Assembly (NCBI GenBank): GCA_027924645.1
Contig: BSBN01000213.1
Location: forward strand, 33,854,501 to 33,918,500
Direction of reading: 5' to 3'
From: Cunninghamia lanceolata
Lineage: Eukaryota; Streptophyta; Pinopsida; Cupressales; Cupressaceae
DNA length: 64,000 nt
Position numbers and translations under genes: made by a program. Each line of letters opens with the position of its first letter. Position 1 is the first letter of the stretch. The notes under the pieces are model-generated. The model did not search any database and was not told the origin of the DNA. It saw only the letters and a list, made by a program, of their open reading frames with translations. Positions 11,500 through 21,858 of this stretch are shown here, piece after piece.

Positions 11500-11849
11500 T
11501 TTCTTCTTCTACTCAATACATTAGCAACTTTGTTTGATTTACCACTCCTATGTTTCAACATAAATGTATAACTTTGTATGAACTCTACCCATCTCATATG
11601 TCTCTGATTCAACTTACCTTCACTGTTCAAATATTGCAAAGCTTGATGACCTGTATACAACACAAACTCCTTAGGTAACAAGTAATGTCTCCATTTCTTC
11701 AAGGCTTGAATTATGGCATAGAACTCTTGATCATAAACTAAATATCTTATCCTTGCATCATTTAACTTCTCACTAAAATATGCTACAAGTCTACCTTCTT
11801 GACTTAACACTGCTCCAATTGCATTTCCACTTGCATCACAATCAACTTG
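11500..11849 (-). pseudogene. Chromovirus RNase H
   Basis: VDCDASGNAIGAVLSQ holds the first catalytic Asp. It is followed by VAYFSEKLNDA, YDQEFYAIIQALKKWRHYL (Glu), LYTGHQALQYL (usually TDHxxL, so the third Asp is replaced by Gly) and RSGKSNKVANVLSRR (last Asp replaced by Asn). The fold is recognisable but two of the acidic residues appear lost. Confidence 0.85.
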
Positions 11850-12671
11850 AAATACCTTATTGAAATTCGGTAATGCCAAAACAGGTTGCTCAGTCACTTT
11901 TTGCTTTAACAACTCAAAACTCGTATCTACTCCAGATGTCCACTTAAAATCTTTCCTGTCACCTGTCATTGTCTCTGTCATAGGGTTACAAACTAAACTA
12001 AAATTTTTGATGAACTTCCAGTAGAAACTAGCTAATCCATGAAATGATCTAACTTCTCCAATGCTCTCCAGTGTAGGCCATTCAACAATTGCTCTCACTT
12101 TCTCAGGGTCCATCTTCAATCCTTCCATAGAAATCACAACTCCCAAATATACCAACTCTTCCTTCATGAAACTACACTTCTTGATGTTTATCAACAATTT
12201 CTCTTCTCTCAGTCTCTACAAAACTTGTCTAATGTGCCACAAATGTTCCTCTTCTGTCGTACTAAAAATTAGAATATCATCCAAGTATACAATCACAAAC
12301 TTATCGAGGAATTTCTTCAAGACTTCATTCATCAATCTCATGAAAGTACTCAGTGCATTTGTCAATCCAAAAGGCATCACTAACCACTCATACAATCCTT
12401 CATTTGTCTCAAAAGCAGTCTTCCATTCATCACCTTCTCTGATTCTGATCTGATGGTATCCACTCTTCAAGTCTATCTTTGTGAAATATTTTGCTCCACT
12501 CAAACAATCCATGATATCATCCATCCTAGGTAAAGGAAATCTATACTTAATTATGATTTTGTTTATTGCTCTAGAATCTGTGCACATTCTCCATTCTCCA
12601 TCCTTAGGTGTCAACACCACAGGTGTTGCACAAGGACTCAAACTTTCTCTAATCAAACCCTTTCTCAACAA
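11850..12671 (-). pseudogene. Chromovirus reverse transcriptase
   Basis: Clear Gypsy RT motifs: [70 protein letters not shown] and the catalytic box YLDD ([12 protein letters not shown]). The thumb follows after a stop near 12216 (YLGVVISMEG, VRSFHGLASFYWKFI). The catalytic Asp pair is intact. Confidence 0.92.
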
Positions 12672-13373
12672 TTATTGTATCTGTCTATTCAGTTCTTCAG
12701 TTTCTGCCAGTGTCATCCGGTATGCTACTTTATTAGGACAACTTGCTCCCAGTATAAGATCTATGTGATGATTGATACTCCTTATAGGTGGCAATCCATC
12801 AGACACATTATCTGATATGATGTCTTCATACTTTGTCAGCAACTCTCTTATCTCCTCCGGTTGTGGTTCTTCTTTCTTCAATACTTCAAGCTTCTTAGGA
12901 ATCAAGGCATAGCACATATTCTCATGTCTCAAACCATCTAAAAATTTTCTTCCATTTACCAAATAGATTCTAGCATTTCCATGTACCACATCCTTAGGAT
13001 CATTCTCCAAAGATATCAAAGTAATTCTCTTTCGATATGTTGTTATAGTATTTGTATTCTTTCTCCCATCATGTATAGCTTTTCTATCATACTGCCAAGG
13101 TCTACCCAACAAGATATGACAAACATCCATAGGCATAATATCACACAAGACTTCATCATGATAAGATCCAATATGAAATTTCACCAAATATTGTTCACTC
13201 ACCAGTACCTTATGATCATCCTGAATCCATGCTATCTGATATGGCTTAGGGTGTTTCAATCTTTCCAACTTTAGCTTAGTCACCATCTCCTCTAAAACTA
13301 GGTTATCTGAACCACCACTATTAATCACAACTTTACAATACTTACCTCCTAATTTGCATCTTGTCCTGAACAA
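12672..13373 (-). pseudogene. Chromovirus aspartic protease, mutated active site
   Basis: Residues about 13-100 carry the protease fold: KVVINSGGSDN at the active site and DVCHILLGRPWQYDRKA near the C-terminal flap. The catalytic triplet is normally DSG or DTG, but here Asp is replaced by Asn (INSGG). The rest links to RT (RELLTKYEDIISDNVSDGLPPIR, read in two parts as RELLTKYEDI and DGLPPIR). Protease would cut Gag-Pol into its parts. Confidence 0.85.
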
Positions 13374-13477
13374 GCTCTTCCTCTACAGTGGTTCCTCATT
13401 TGTCTTGGCTTGAAATAGTGCTCTCCTCATTACCAATGATTCTCCTTTCTTTGGTTTACCAATAGAACATGGATCAT

Positions 13478-14609
13478 CTAGTTCAACATGTCCTTCTTCA
13501 ACATAGGCTGCTCTTCCACTATTCTATATCCTCTTACTTGTACTACCTTTATTACATTCAAATGCTCTATGTCCTTCACCTCCACACTTGAAACAAGTAC
13601 CTCTGAATGTCTTCTTATCGAATCCTCTTCGTTCTCTTCTATATCCTTCATTCTGATATGCACTAGGGTTTCCTCTCCGGTAAAAATTTCTGTCATCTCT
13701 CTGGTATGCACTGTTATCTCTGTCATCCTTCCTAACAGGGTTGTCAAACTTGTTCTGCTTCAGATATGATCTGTCTCCTCTGGAAAATGTTCTACCTCTC
13801 TGAAATTTACCTCCTCTTCCTATCTATCTCTAATCATGTCTTTTATTCAGCTTCTCCTCAACCTTCAGGGCAAATTGATATGCTTCCTCCAAGGATGTCA
13901 TCCTCACCAAACTTAGTTCTTCTTGAAAGTTCAATCTTAGTCCATTGATGTATCTAGCCAATTTCTCCTTGCTTACTTCACTATGTCCTATCCTTATGAT
14001 CATCTTATGAACTTCTTCAGTGTACTCCACAGATTTCTCCTTTTGTCTAAGGTTTTGCAATCTTTTCAACAACTCCAACTCATAGTCAGTAGGTATAAAC
14101 TGATTCTTCAACTTTGTCACCATCCTATCCCATTTTGTAATCTTTTCTTTTCCTCTTCTATTTCTTTCCAACTAAACTTCTTTCCACTATATAGCAGCAT
14201 GTCCTTTCAACTTTATCTTTGCAAATTTCACCTTCTCTAGATCTTCAATTTCCTCATATTCAAAATATTCTTCCATGTCATTTATCTAGTCAATTAGTTC
14301 TTTAGGGTTCAAATTACTAGTATAGTTCAGTACATCAACTCTAGGTCTCTTTCCAATCTTTGAAATAGATCGCAACATCTTTACTTGTTCTGATTCTTCT
14401 TCTTCATCACCTTCTAGGGTTTCGCCAGTTTGTTCAACAGATTGAAATTCTTCTTCCTCATCACTTTCAACATTAGGTCTCGGTGTCAATCCTCTTCGCC
14501 TATCTTCTTCAACAACATCCAATCAAATTCGCATTGTTTTCATTATCTCCATAATCTTATCTATTCTACTAGCCATTGTTCCAATAGTAGCAACTCTCCT
14601 CGGCGACAT
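13478..14609 (-). pseudogene. Chromovirus gag with CCHC zinc knuckle
   Basis: The likely start is ATG at 14609-14607 (MSPRRVATIGTM), followed by a TGA where Arg was probable and by an acidic stretch (DEEEEF, GDEEEESEQ). The Retrotrans_gag-type core is at about 13830-14171 (TKLKNQFIPTDYE, LQNLRQKEKSVEYTEE, KLARYINGLRLNF). A zinc knuckle CFKCGGEGHRAFEC (CX2CX4HX4C) is encoded at 13554-13595, in a different frame from the longest local ORF, so a frameshift lies between. Gag packages element RNA, and the knuckle binds nucleic acid. Confidence 0.85.
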
Positions 14610-14796
14610 TGTTCCTAGGATCAAGTGTAAACTACCTCAGGTTCGATGTTTGGGCTTCAAGGTGACAACTACCTCAAAATCAGTGATCTGTTGCAACATA
14701 AGTAACCTACCTCAATTTGGCAATCTTTCCACAGCAAGATCTTACAGAATTCCCTTGCCAACTTCTCTCAATTTGCTCCCAAAGATTTGAACTTTC

Positions 14797-14808
14797 ACTC
14801 TGATACCA
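14797..14808 (-). other. Primer-binding site, tRNA-Met type
   Basis: On the minus strand TGGTATCAGAGT follows the 5' LTR after a few bases. It is complementary to the 3' end of plant initiator tRNA-Met, the usual primer for many plant Gypsy and Copia elements. Confidence 0.85.
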
Positions 14809-14811
14809 CTT

Positions 14812-15659
14812 TGTGTAGTCACGGTATAGAATGAACTATTCAGACCATCCAGCAAGAGTAAACACAACGGAAACAACTCAAATAAATAGAACAAATGTAA
14901 GTTCAATCATTCAGTATATCAAAGAATTTAAATAGAGATCGACCGACAACATGCGGGCTTACAATTAGGGCTCACAGACCTGATTACATACATGCACAAG
15001 ATAAGGCTTTGAAGCTCCCTTCACACAAAATCTCAACTATCAGCTATCACTATGTTATAAACTACTTGATCACATCTAAACTTTTTTCCTAAGGATCTAT
15101 TACATCAATATATATCATCTTCGGACCAATAGATTCCTCTGCGTCGGCCAAGGAAGTTCACAAATTCCAAAGAAGAGATGTAACATGTGAACACAGATAG
15201 GTCATACCTAAATTTATAGAACACTTCTAGTAAATGAATGGAATGATGTGCGGATCTTTGAGGAAGGTCGGCCACGAACCAAGGATTATTGTATGATGTG
15301 TCATTAGGCTCCAAAGATCAAGAAATGCTTCCGCAAGTTTCTCCTTCATCTGGTTGCCAGTAAATAGCAGGATGCTTTGCTTTGAGAAATAGTCAACTTC
15401 TAATAGTGATATCTTTCTAGTATTGACATGCGGATCTTTGAATTCTAAATATGATGTAGATGAATGAATGTAGAAGCTAAATCCAGCTCCATAGGATCTG
15501 AAATGCAATTGTGGATAAATGCCGAACCAAAAGTAGGAACTGCTTTTGACTGAACTGAACTGGAAATGAAAAGAAACAAACTGAACTACAAACAAACTAA
15601 AATGCAAATATTTTTGGTTGATGCAAGATTGCTCTTGAACTAGGGATGCTCTTGCATCA
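14812..15659 (-). repeat. 5' LTR of the minus-strand chromovirus
   Basis: This 848-bp LTR is next to the primer-binding site and drives transcription leftward. In + orientation it runs from TGTGTAGTCACGG to CTTGCATCA and is followed by the GCCTT duplication. It is slightly shorter than the 3' copy through small indels. Confidence 0.9.
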
Positions 15660-15664
15660 GCCTT

Positions 15665-16298
15665 TGAGCCAAAATCCAACATCCATAAGTCCTCCTCATG
15701 CTATTTTTGACAACAGAAACACCACTCCTAATTATGCATCCCATGTGTATCCATCATCATCAAACCACATGCTTATCCAAGAGCCTGAAAGTACATCACA
15801 ATGTCCTCCCACTCCACAAAATCCTTCAATCCCTCCATCACCATGTTCCTCCAATCCTCCATCAAAAGATCCCATAGAGAAACTTTTACAAAAAATGGTC
15901 CAAGAAAAATTGATTGAGCTTCCCAAGATACAACCATATGATCCAAATGCCTTTAAACCCTATAGGTACAATTATAGTGACTATTGTGAATACCATAGGA
16001 TCAAAGGACATAAGACATCTGATTGCACCACATTTATCCTAATCATCCAAAAGATTTTCAAGTATAGAAAGGTTAAGCTTGCCAAATCATCCCAATCCCA
16101 TGTGTCACCCAATCATCATTCCAACCAAGTCTACTCACATCAACTTAGCTAATGAATATTCCTCAACATCCACCTCAAGATCCCCTACAAAATGTGTACA
16201 CTAGTACTAGCCATCGCATGAATCAAAATCAAGAGTCCTTAAGTCCTCATGCTTCCTTTGATAAGAGAAATACCACTCCAAGCCTTGTATCCTATACA
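15665..16298 (+). pseudogene. Gag C-terminal part with Tat-type zinc knuckle
   Basis: This continues the gag of 8541-9118 past the chromovirus. It has a Pro/Ser-rich linker and KDPIEKLLQKMVQEKLIELP, then CEYHRIKGHKTSDC at 15985-16026. The spacing is CX2HX4HX4C, the variant typical of Tat/Ogre-group gags. A motif of the form SPxAxFDxRNTTP occurs twice, near 15695 and 16240, so the protein contained an internal repeat. The gene is cut at 16298 by a Copia-type LTR. Whether it belonged to the same element as the pol at 1-5514 is not known. Confidence 0.75.
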
Positions 16299-17522
16299 TG
16301 TTGGAAACTTGCTGGTGTTGTCATTGATGTCAACCTCCAATAGATGGTTCACTTGGTTTCAAAGTGCTTTTGAGAAAATTTGAATAAAAAGGTGTGTAGT
16401 ATGACAAAGGTGTGCTCAGTGTTGTGCTCCACATTTCTTCCTAGTTGAAGATATGCTTGTGTGGTTTGGAAGTGTTGATCAGAAGTGTTTAGAGGTGTTA
16501 TATCCAGAGATTCAGGTTCTGGATCGTGTGACAAAAAGATGTGTTTGACAAAGTGTTTGCCTATGTAGAAGACTATCCAGGAGAAATGAGATTGCTCCGC
16601 ATTTCTCTGCATTGAGGTTTCTTGTGCTGTGGATCTGGGAATGTGTTTATACTATCTATATTTACCTTCCCTTAAAGTCTCTAGTGTTGGGTTACTCCAC
16701 AAGTTCAATTCTTGTGTTGGTGTTTAGTGATAGTGCATCCTGATGTGTAGAATGAAGACATTCTTTGTCTCAGGTGGTTGCAATAGTATTACAAAAGATT
16801 CTGGTGATGATGAATATTTTGGAAAGATATGTGGAAGGTGTGGAGTGTCTCTCTATGGTCCACATGAAGTTTTGTGTCATGGAGAGGCATGCATGTGGTC
16901 ACTTGTAGTGTTTGTTCAGGTTTGGCTAACCTATCTTTCTGGCATCATTTGTGGAGGGACTTCTTGGATTGTGGATGTGATGAGCAACATGGTGAGAGAG
17001 ATTTGAGTCCTAGTTAACCCTTGGCATGGTCCAATTTCACTTATTTCCACTGTGGAAGTGTTTAGTGCTGACCTATTTGGTGTTGCATGTTTGAGGTACA
17101 TGCACTTCATTAGGACTGACCTAATTGAGATGGTCTTTGGTTTTGGATGGTATAAATGCAAGATGAAGTTGAGTGGAGTAATGTAGAGAAGATGATGTGA
17201 ATGGGAATCAAGGGTAGTGAGTTGTGTGTGAGCTTAAATGCTTATGACTCTAGAATACAGTGAGCAGAAGGTGTCTACATTTCAGTGTGCTTGAAGTTGC
17301 TGGAGGCAGTGAGCCAAAGGTTGTAGATGGCAAGAAGTGGTAGTGGTGGATTTCTCTTGTTGCTTTGAGATAGTGAATCTCTTTGCAACAGTCTTCTTCT
17401 ATTCTTCTCTCTTCTAGATAGTGAGTCCTTCTGGGCAGTGAGCTCTTGGTAGTGAACCTTTCTTTTGGGTAGTGAGCCCTTGGTAGTGATCTTATTTGTT
17501 TTTAGTGTTTCTATTCATACAT
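16299..17522 (+). repeat. Copia-type LTR, left part (interrupted by copia A)
   Basis: The 5' 1,224 bp of an LTR starting TGTTGGAAACTTG, inserted in the Tat gag. It is homologous to the LTRs of copia A but belongs to a distinct subfamily. TATAAAT lies at 17151-17157. It breaks at TTCATACAT where copia A is inserted, and its continuation is at 25035. A nearly identical segment occurs at 29156-30377. Confidence 0.85.
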
Positions 17523-18902
17523 TGTTGGAAACTTGTTGGTGTTGTCATTGATGTCAACTCTTAACAGATGGTTCACTTGGTCTCCAAGTGCTTTTGAGAA
17601 AATTTGATAAAAAAGGTGTGCAGTGTGACAAAGGTTCTCTCAGTGTTATGCTCCACATTTATTCCTAATTGAAGATATGTTTGTGTGGTTTGGAAGTGTT
17701 GATCAGAGGTGTTCAAAGGTGTTATATCCAGAGTTTCAGGTTCTAGATCATGCAGAAGGAGAAGATGTGTTTGACATAATATTTGAATGTGAAGGAGGTT
17801 ATCTGGGAGAAATGAGAATGCTCCACATTTCTCCACATTGAGATTTCCTATCTTGCAGATCTGGGAGAGAGCTTATATTATATGTATCCACCTTCTTCTA
17901 AAGTTTCTAGTATTGGGGTGCTTCGTAAGTTTAGTTCTTGTGTTGGTGATCAGTAATAGTGTGTCCTAATGTGCATAATGAAGATATTCTTTTATTTAGA
18001 TGGTTGCGGCAGTGTTGTAGAAGTTTATGATGATGATGAGTATCCTGGGAAGGTGTGTGAATGCCTTGGAGTGTCTCTCTCTAGTCCACATGATGTTTTT
18101 GGACTTGGAGAAGCATGGATATGGTCATTAGCTCAGGTTTGGCTGACCTGCCTTACTAGCACCATTTGTGGAGGTACCTCATTTATTGTGGATGTGATGA
18201 GCAGCTTGGTGATATAAATTTGAGTCCTAGTTAACCCTTGACATGGTCCACTTACACTTCTTTCCACCGTAGAAGTGTTTAGTACTGACCTAATTGGTGT
18301 TGTACGTTTGAGGTGCACACGCCACATTAGGACCGACCTAATTGAGATAGGCCTTAGTTGTAGATGGTATAAATGCAAGATGAAATTGAGTGGAGAAAAA
18401 GAGAGAAGAGAATTTGAATGTAAATTAAGGGTAGTGAAGTTGTGTGCAAACTAAATGCTTCTGAGTCCATAATGCAGTGAGCAGAAGGTGTCTACATTTT
18501 AGGGTGCCAGACATTGTTGGAGACAGTGAGACAAAGGTTGTGGATGGTAAGGAGTGGCAGTGGTGGATATCTCCTATTGCTTTGAGATAGTGAATCTCTC
18601 TGTAATAGTCTTCTTCTTTCTTCTCTCTTCTAGGCAGTGAGCCCTTGGTGTTGAGCCTATTGATTTTTAGTGTTTTTATTCATATATATGTGAGCTAACC
18701 CTCACCGTGGTTTTTCCTTTATTGGGTTTTGCACGTAAATCTAGTTTTCTTATGTGTTTGGATGTGTTTGCACTGTTGCTTCATATGTTAACATATTGTT
18801 GATGCATATTAAGAGGTTTGTGATTAAAACTGCTTTGAGGGTTTAAAGTTTTAACATAGAACTAATTCACCCACCCTCTCAGTTGTCCTATGCATTCTAA
18901 CA
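17523..18902 (+). repeat. 5' LTR of copia A
   Basis: A 1,380-bp LTR from TGTTGGAAAC to CATTCTAACA with TATAAAT at 18368-18374. It is rich in AGTGAGCC-like words near 18600-18660 and is followed directly by the primer-binding site. Confidence 0.93.
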
Positions 18903-18904
18903 AT

Positions 18905-18920
18905 TGGTATTAGAGCCAAG
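18905..18920 (+). other. Primer-binding site of copia A
   Basis: TGGTATTAGAGCCAAG starts two bases after the LTR. It differs from the usual tRNA-Met complement (TGGTATCAGAGC) by one C-to-T change. Copia B keeps the unchanged form. Confidence 0.9.
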
Positions 18921-18957
18921 TTCCCTGAAGAAGCTTAACTACTTGGGGTAGATCTGG

Positions 18958-20010
18958 ATGGTGCACGGGAAAGGCATGGATGTTCTAGTGTTTTATGGAA
19001 CAAATTTTACTTTTTGGAAGACCAGGATGGAAAGCTTTCTTGTCTCACTATGATATGGCATATGTAAGATAGTTGACAAAGAAAATACTATTCCTCCTAA
19101 TGGTCCAAAGTATGAAGATGAGATTAAAGAATATAAGAACAATGGCAAGGCAAGGAGTACTCTTCTTAATAGTCTCTCTTATTCTGAATTAGTGAAGGTG
19201 ATGAGTTACAAAACTGCCAATGAGATATGGAAGAAGCTGGCAAGTACCTATGGAGGAGATGACAAGGTCAAGCAAGCAAAGATGCAAATTTTAAAGACCA
19301 AGTTTGAAACCCTAAAGATCTCAGAAGATGAAAATATTGCAAGCTACATATAGAGAGTGGATGAAGTTGTCAATTGCATCAATGGTCTTGGTGGGAATCT
19401 AGAGGAAAGTGAAGTGGTAAAGAAGGTACTAAGAACTCTTCCAAAATCTTATAGTGCTAAAATTTTTGCTATTGAAGAGACTCAAATTTTGTATAAATAT
19501 TCTAGGGATTAAATGTTTGGTACTTTAAATACTTTTGAGATAAGAGAGTTTGGTCAAGATGATTCAAGAAAAGAATTTGCTTTTAAGGCTAGCAAGAATT
19601 AAAAGAATGTTGAATCTGATTCATATGACTTTGATGAAGTGGAAGCAAATTTTGTGAGTAGACTGAAAAAGCGCTCTGGAAAATACAGAGGTAAGTTACC
19701 TTTCAAATGTTTCAGCTGTGGAAAAATAGGTCATTATGCTTCAAAATGTCCAATCAAAATTTCAAATGACAAATACAAGGATAACAAAGGAAAATCATTC
19801 AAGAGAAGTTATTATGTCAAAGAAGATGATAGCATTTCTGATGATGAGTCTGACTATCCGGATGATGATGGTAATGAATTCTTGTTCATGGCTTTGAATG
19901 TTGGAACTAATTCTGAAAGGGATATGAAGGAAACTGCTCTAGAAACAAAGAATAATATCAAAGGAACTCTAGTAACTGATTTTAATGCAAGAGAAGAGGA
20001 GAAACTCTAG
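18958..20010 (+). pseudogene. Copia A gag
   Basis: The frame opens at ATG 18958 and continues to 20010 in one frame with several stops. One at about 19350 is a Gln-to-TAG change (copia B reads YMQRVDEVV). UBN2-type gag text is clear: IWKKLASTYGGDDKVKQAK, FETLKISEDENIA, VVKKVLRTLPKSYSAK. A zinc knuckle CFSCGKIGHYASKC (CX2CX4HX4C) is at 19708-19749, followed by Lys-rich then acidic tails (DDSISDDESDYPDDDG). It would form the particle and bind RNA. Confidence 0.88.
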
Positions 20011-21680
20011 CTAATTGATAGTGGGTGTTCAAATCATATGACAGGTGATAAGAACAAGTTTGTGAAGCTTGAGAAGTTTGATGGAGGTTTTGCTAAGTTT
20101 GGAGATGATGCATCTACTAAGATTTGTGGAAAAGGTTCAATCATTTTCAATGGAAAGCACAATACAAATGATATTCTTTATGTTAAGGGTCTCTGACATA
20201 ATCTTCTGAGTGTAGGACAAATGTGTAGTAGAATATATAACCTTATGTTTTAGGATGGTAGCTGTGAAATCATAAAAGAAAACTCTGGAACTCTCATTGC
20301 TACAAGAACAAGGACAAAAGGAAACATATATCAGCTCAAAGGTGCTAATGGTATGTGACTTATGACTCAAATCAATGAAATTTGGCTATGGCATAGAGGA
20401 ATGTGTCATATCAATTTTGATAGCCTAGTGAGGATCAACTCTACTCAAGCTGCGAGGGATCTGCCAAGAATTAAAAGCCTACCAATGCAATATGGAAGGA
20501 ATGTCAGATTTGGAAGCAAACAAGGAACAATTTCAAGATCAAAGAACATTCTAACACCAAACCTCTAGAGTTGGTGCATACAGATCTATGTGGACCTACA
20601 AGAGTAGGAAGCTTTCAAGATGTCATGTATTTCATGTTGTTGATTGATGATTTCTCTAGTATGACTTGGGTAACTTTTCTCAAAGAAAAATTAGAAGCTT
20701 TACATAAGTTTAAAGATTTGAAGTCTATGGTTGAAAATGAAATTGATCTGAAGGTCAAGTATTTGAGGTCTGACAGAGGTGGTGAGTTCACCTCCAATGA
20801 GTTTAATTGCTTTTGTGAAGATCTTGGAATAAAAAGGCATTTGTCAGCACCTAGGACTCCTCAACAGAATGGAGTTGTGGAAAGAAAGAATAGGATAGTT
20901 CAGGAAGCAACAAGGACAATGATGAAAGAAGAAAATCTACCAGATATCTATTGGAGAGAATCCATTCACACTGCAGTCTACATACAAAATAGAGTGTAAT
21001 CCAGGGTCAACAATTCAAAGACTCCATATGAACTATGGTATGGAAGAACTCCTACTGTAAAATACTTTAGACTATTTGGAAGAAAATGCTACATTAGGAG
21101 AGATGAAGAGAACTTGGGAAAGTTTGATACGAGATCGGATGAAGGAATCCTCCTTGGATATTCTACAAAGAGCAAGGCTTACAGGTGCTACAACAAGAGG
21201 ATGAAGAAATTAGTTTAAAGTGCAAATTTCAAAGTGGATGAAGAACCATATCAAAGTTCAGTGCTATTACAAGGGTATGAATCAGATGAAAACCCTTGTA
21301 GAGAAGAAGAAAGAGAGGAAGAAAAGGAAAAGGAGAAGCAAGTTGATGAAGAAGATGCTCTGGAGAAGATTCCCAAGACCCCCAGGTATGCACAGAAGAA
21401 TCATTCTGAAGAACAGATCATTAGAGATAAGAACAAAGGTGTTTTAACAAGAAGTATTGCTATGGCAGATGAACAAGTAAATTTGTGCTTATTATCTCAA
21501 ATAGAACCCAAAATAGTGATTGAGGCATGCAACAATGAGCACTGGATCAAGGCTATGGAAGAAGAATTGATGCAGATTGAGAAGAATTAGACTTAGGAAG
21601 TTGTCCCAAGACCAGCAGACAAAAATGTGATAGGAACTAAATGGGTCTTCCAGAACAAATTGAATGAGAATGGGGAAGTA
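20011..21680 (+). pseudogene. Copia A protease and integrase
   Basis: Protease begins at LIDSGCSNHMTG (DSG at 20017-20025). The integrase zinc finger begins at LWHRGMCHINFDSL. The core at about 20571-20999 carries VHTDLCGPTRVGSF (Asp), LRSDRGGEF (Asp) and QNGVVERKNRIV (Glu), so D,D,E is intact. The C-terminal part runs to CYIRRDEENLGKFD and an acidic/Lys-rich hinge (EEREEEKEKEKQ). There are several TAG and TGA stops and a frame disturbance at about 20500-20570. The RT start is reached at 21600 (NVIGTKWVF) and is cut by the 178-bp insertion. Confidence 0.88.
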
Positions 21681-21858
21681 TTGTAGACATGATATTTCCA
21701 CAGTGCATGCTAATATATTTCCACGGTCCCTTCTCTCTCTATAATTTTATCTCAATTGTATTCTCTTCTTTTCCTCCTGATGATGGATCATGGAGTGTGA
21801 TCTAAAACGTTGAGGAAAAAATAGCACAACACAATTTTTCTAGAAGCACTACAATCTA
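21681..21858 (+). mobile_element. 178-bp insertion in copia A RT, flanked by a 12-bp direct repeat
   Basis: AATGGGGAAGTA occurs on both sides (21669-21680 and 21859-21870) and RT sense text resumes after the second copy. The insert begins TTGTAGACAT and ends near CACTACAATCTA, giving a short TTGTAG/CTACAA inverted end. There is no coding content. The same insertion sits at the same site in copia B. An 11-12-bp duplication fits a SINE-like or Mutator-like insertion better than an LTR. I do not recognise the family. Confidence 0.75.

Larger units (their letters stand above)
9124..15659 (-). mobile_element. Complete minus-strand chromovirus (Ty3/Gypsy with chromodomain)
   Basis: A 6,536-bp element with LTRs at both ends, target duplications GCCTT (9119-9123 and 15660-15664), a tRNA-Met primer-binding site, and gag, protease, RT, RNase H, integrase and a C-terminal chromodomain in order on the minus strand. 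Reading on its own strand it starts TGATGCAGGAGCA and ends GTGACTGCACCA. Stops, frameshifts and lost catalytic residues in protease and integrase make it non-autonomous. The clear chromodomain excludes the Tat/Athila group. I cannot choose between the Reina-, Galadriel- and Tekay-type clades by eye. Confidence 0.9.

Noticed and set aside
21220..21447. Lys/Arg-rich open frame that looks like a basic nuclear protein
   Set aside because: It is an alternative frame over the acidic hinge of copia A integrase, which is supported by the parallel copia B sequence.
21740..21830. C/D-box snoRNA-like words (TGATGATGG and CTGA) in the 178-bp insertion
   Set aside because: In copia B the boxes are too close together, and in copia A the second box reads CTAA. 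There is no terminal stem.
21681..21858. 178-bp segment in RT as a spliceosomal intron
   Set aside because: Removing any GT-AG interval does not restore the frame. The 12-bp direct repeats point to an insertion instead.
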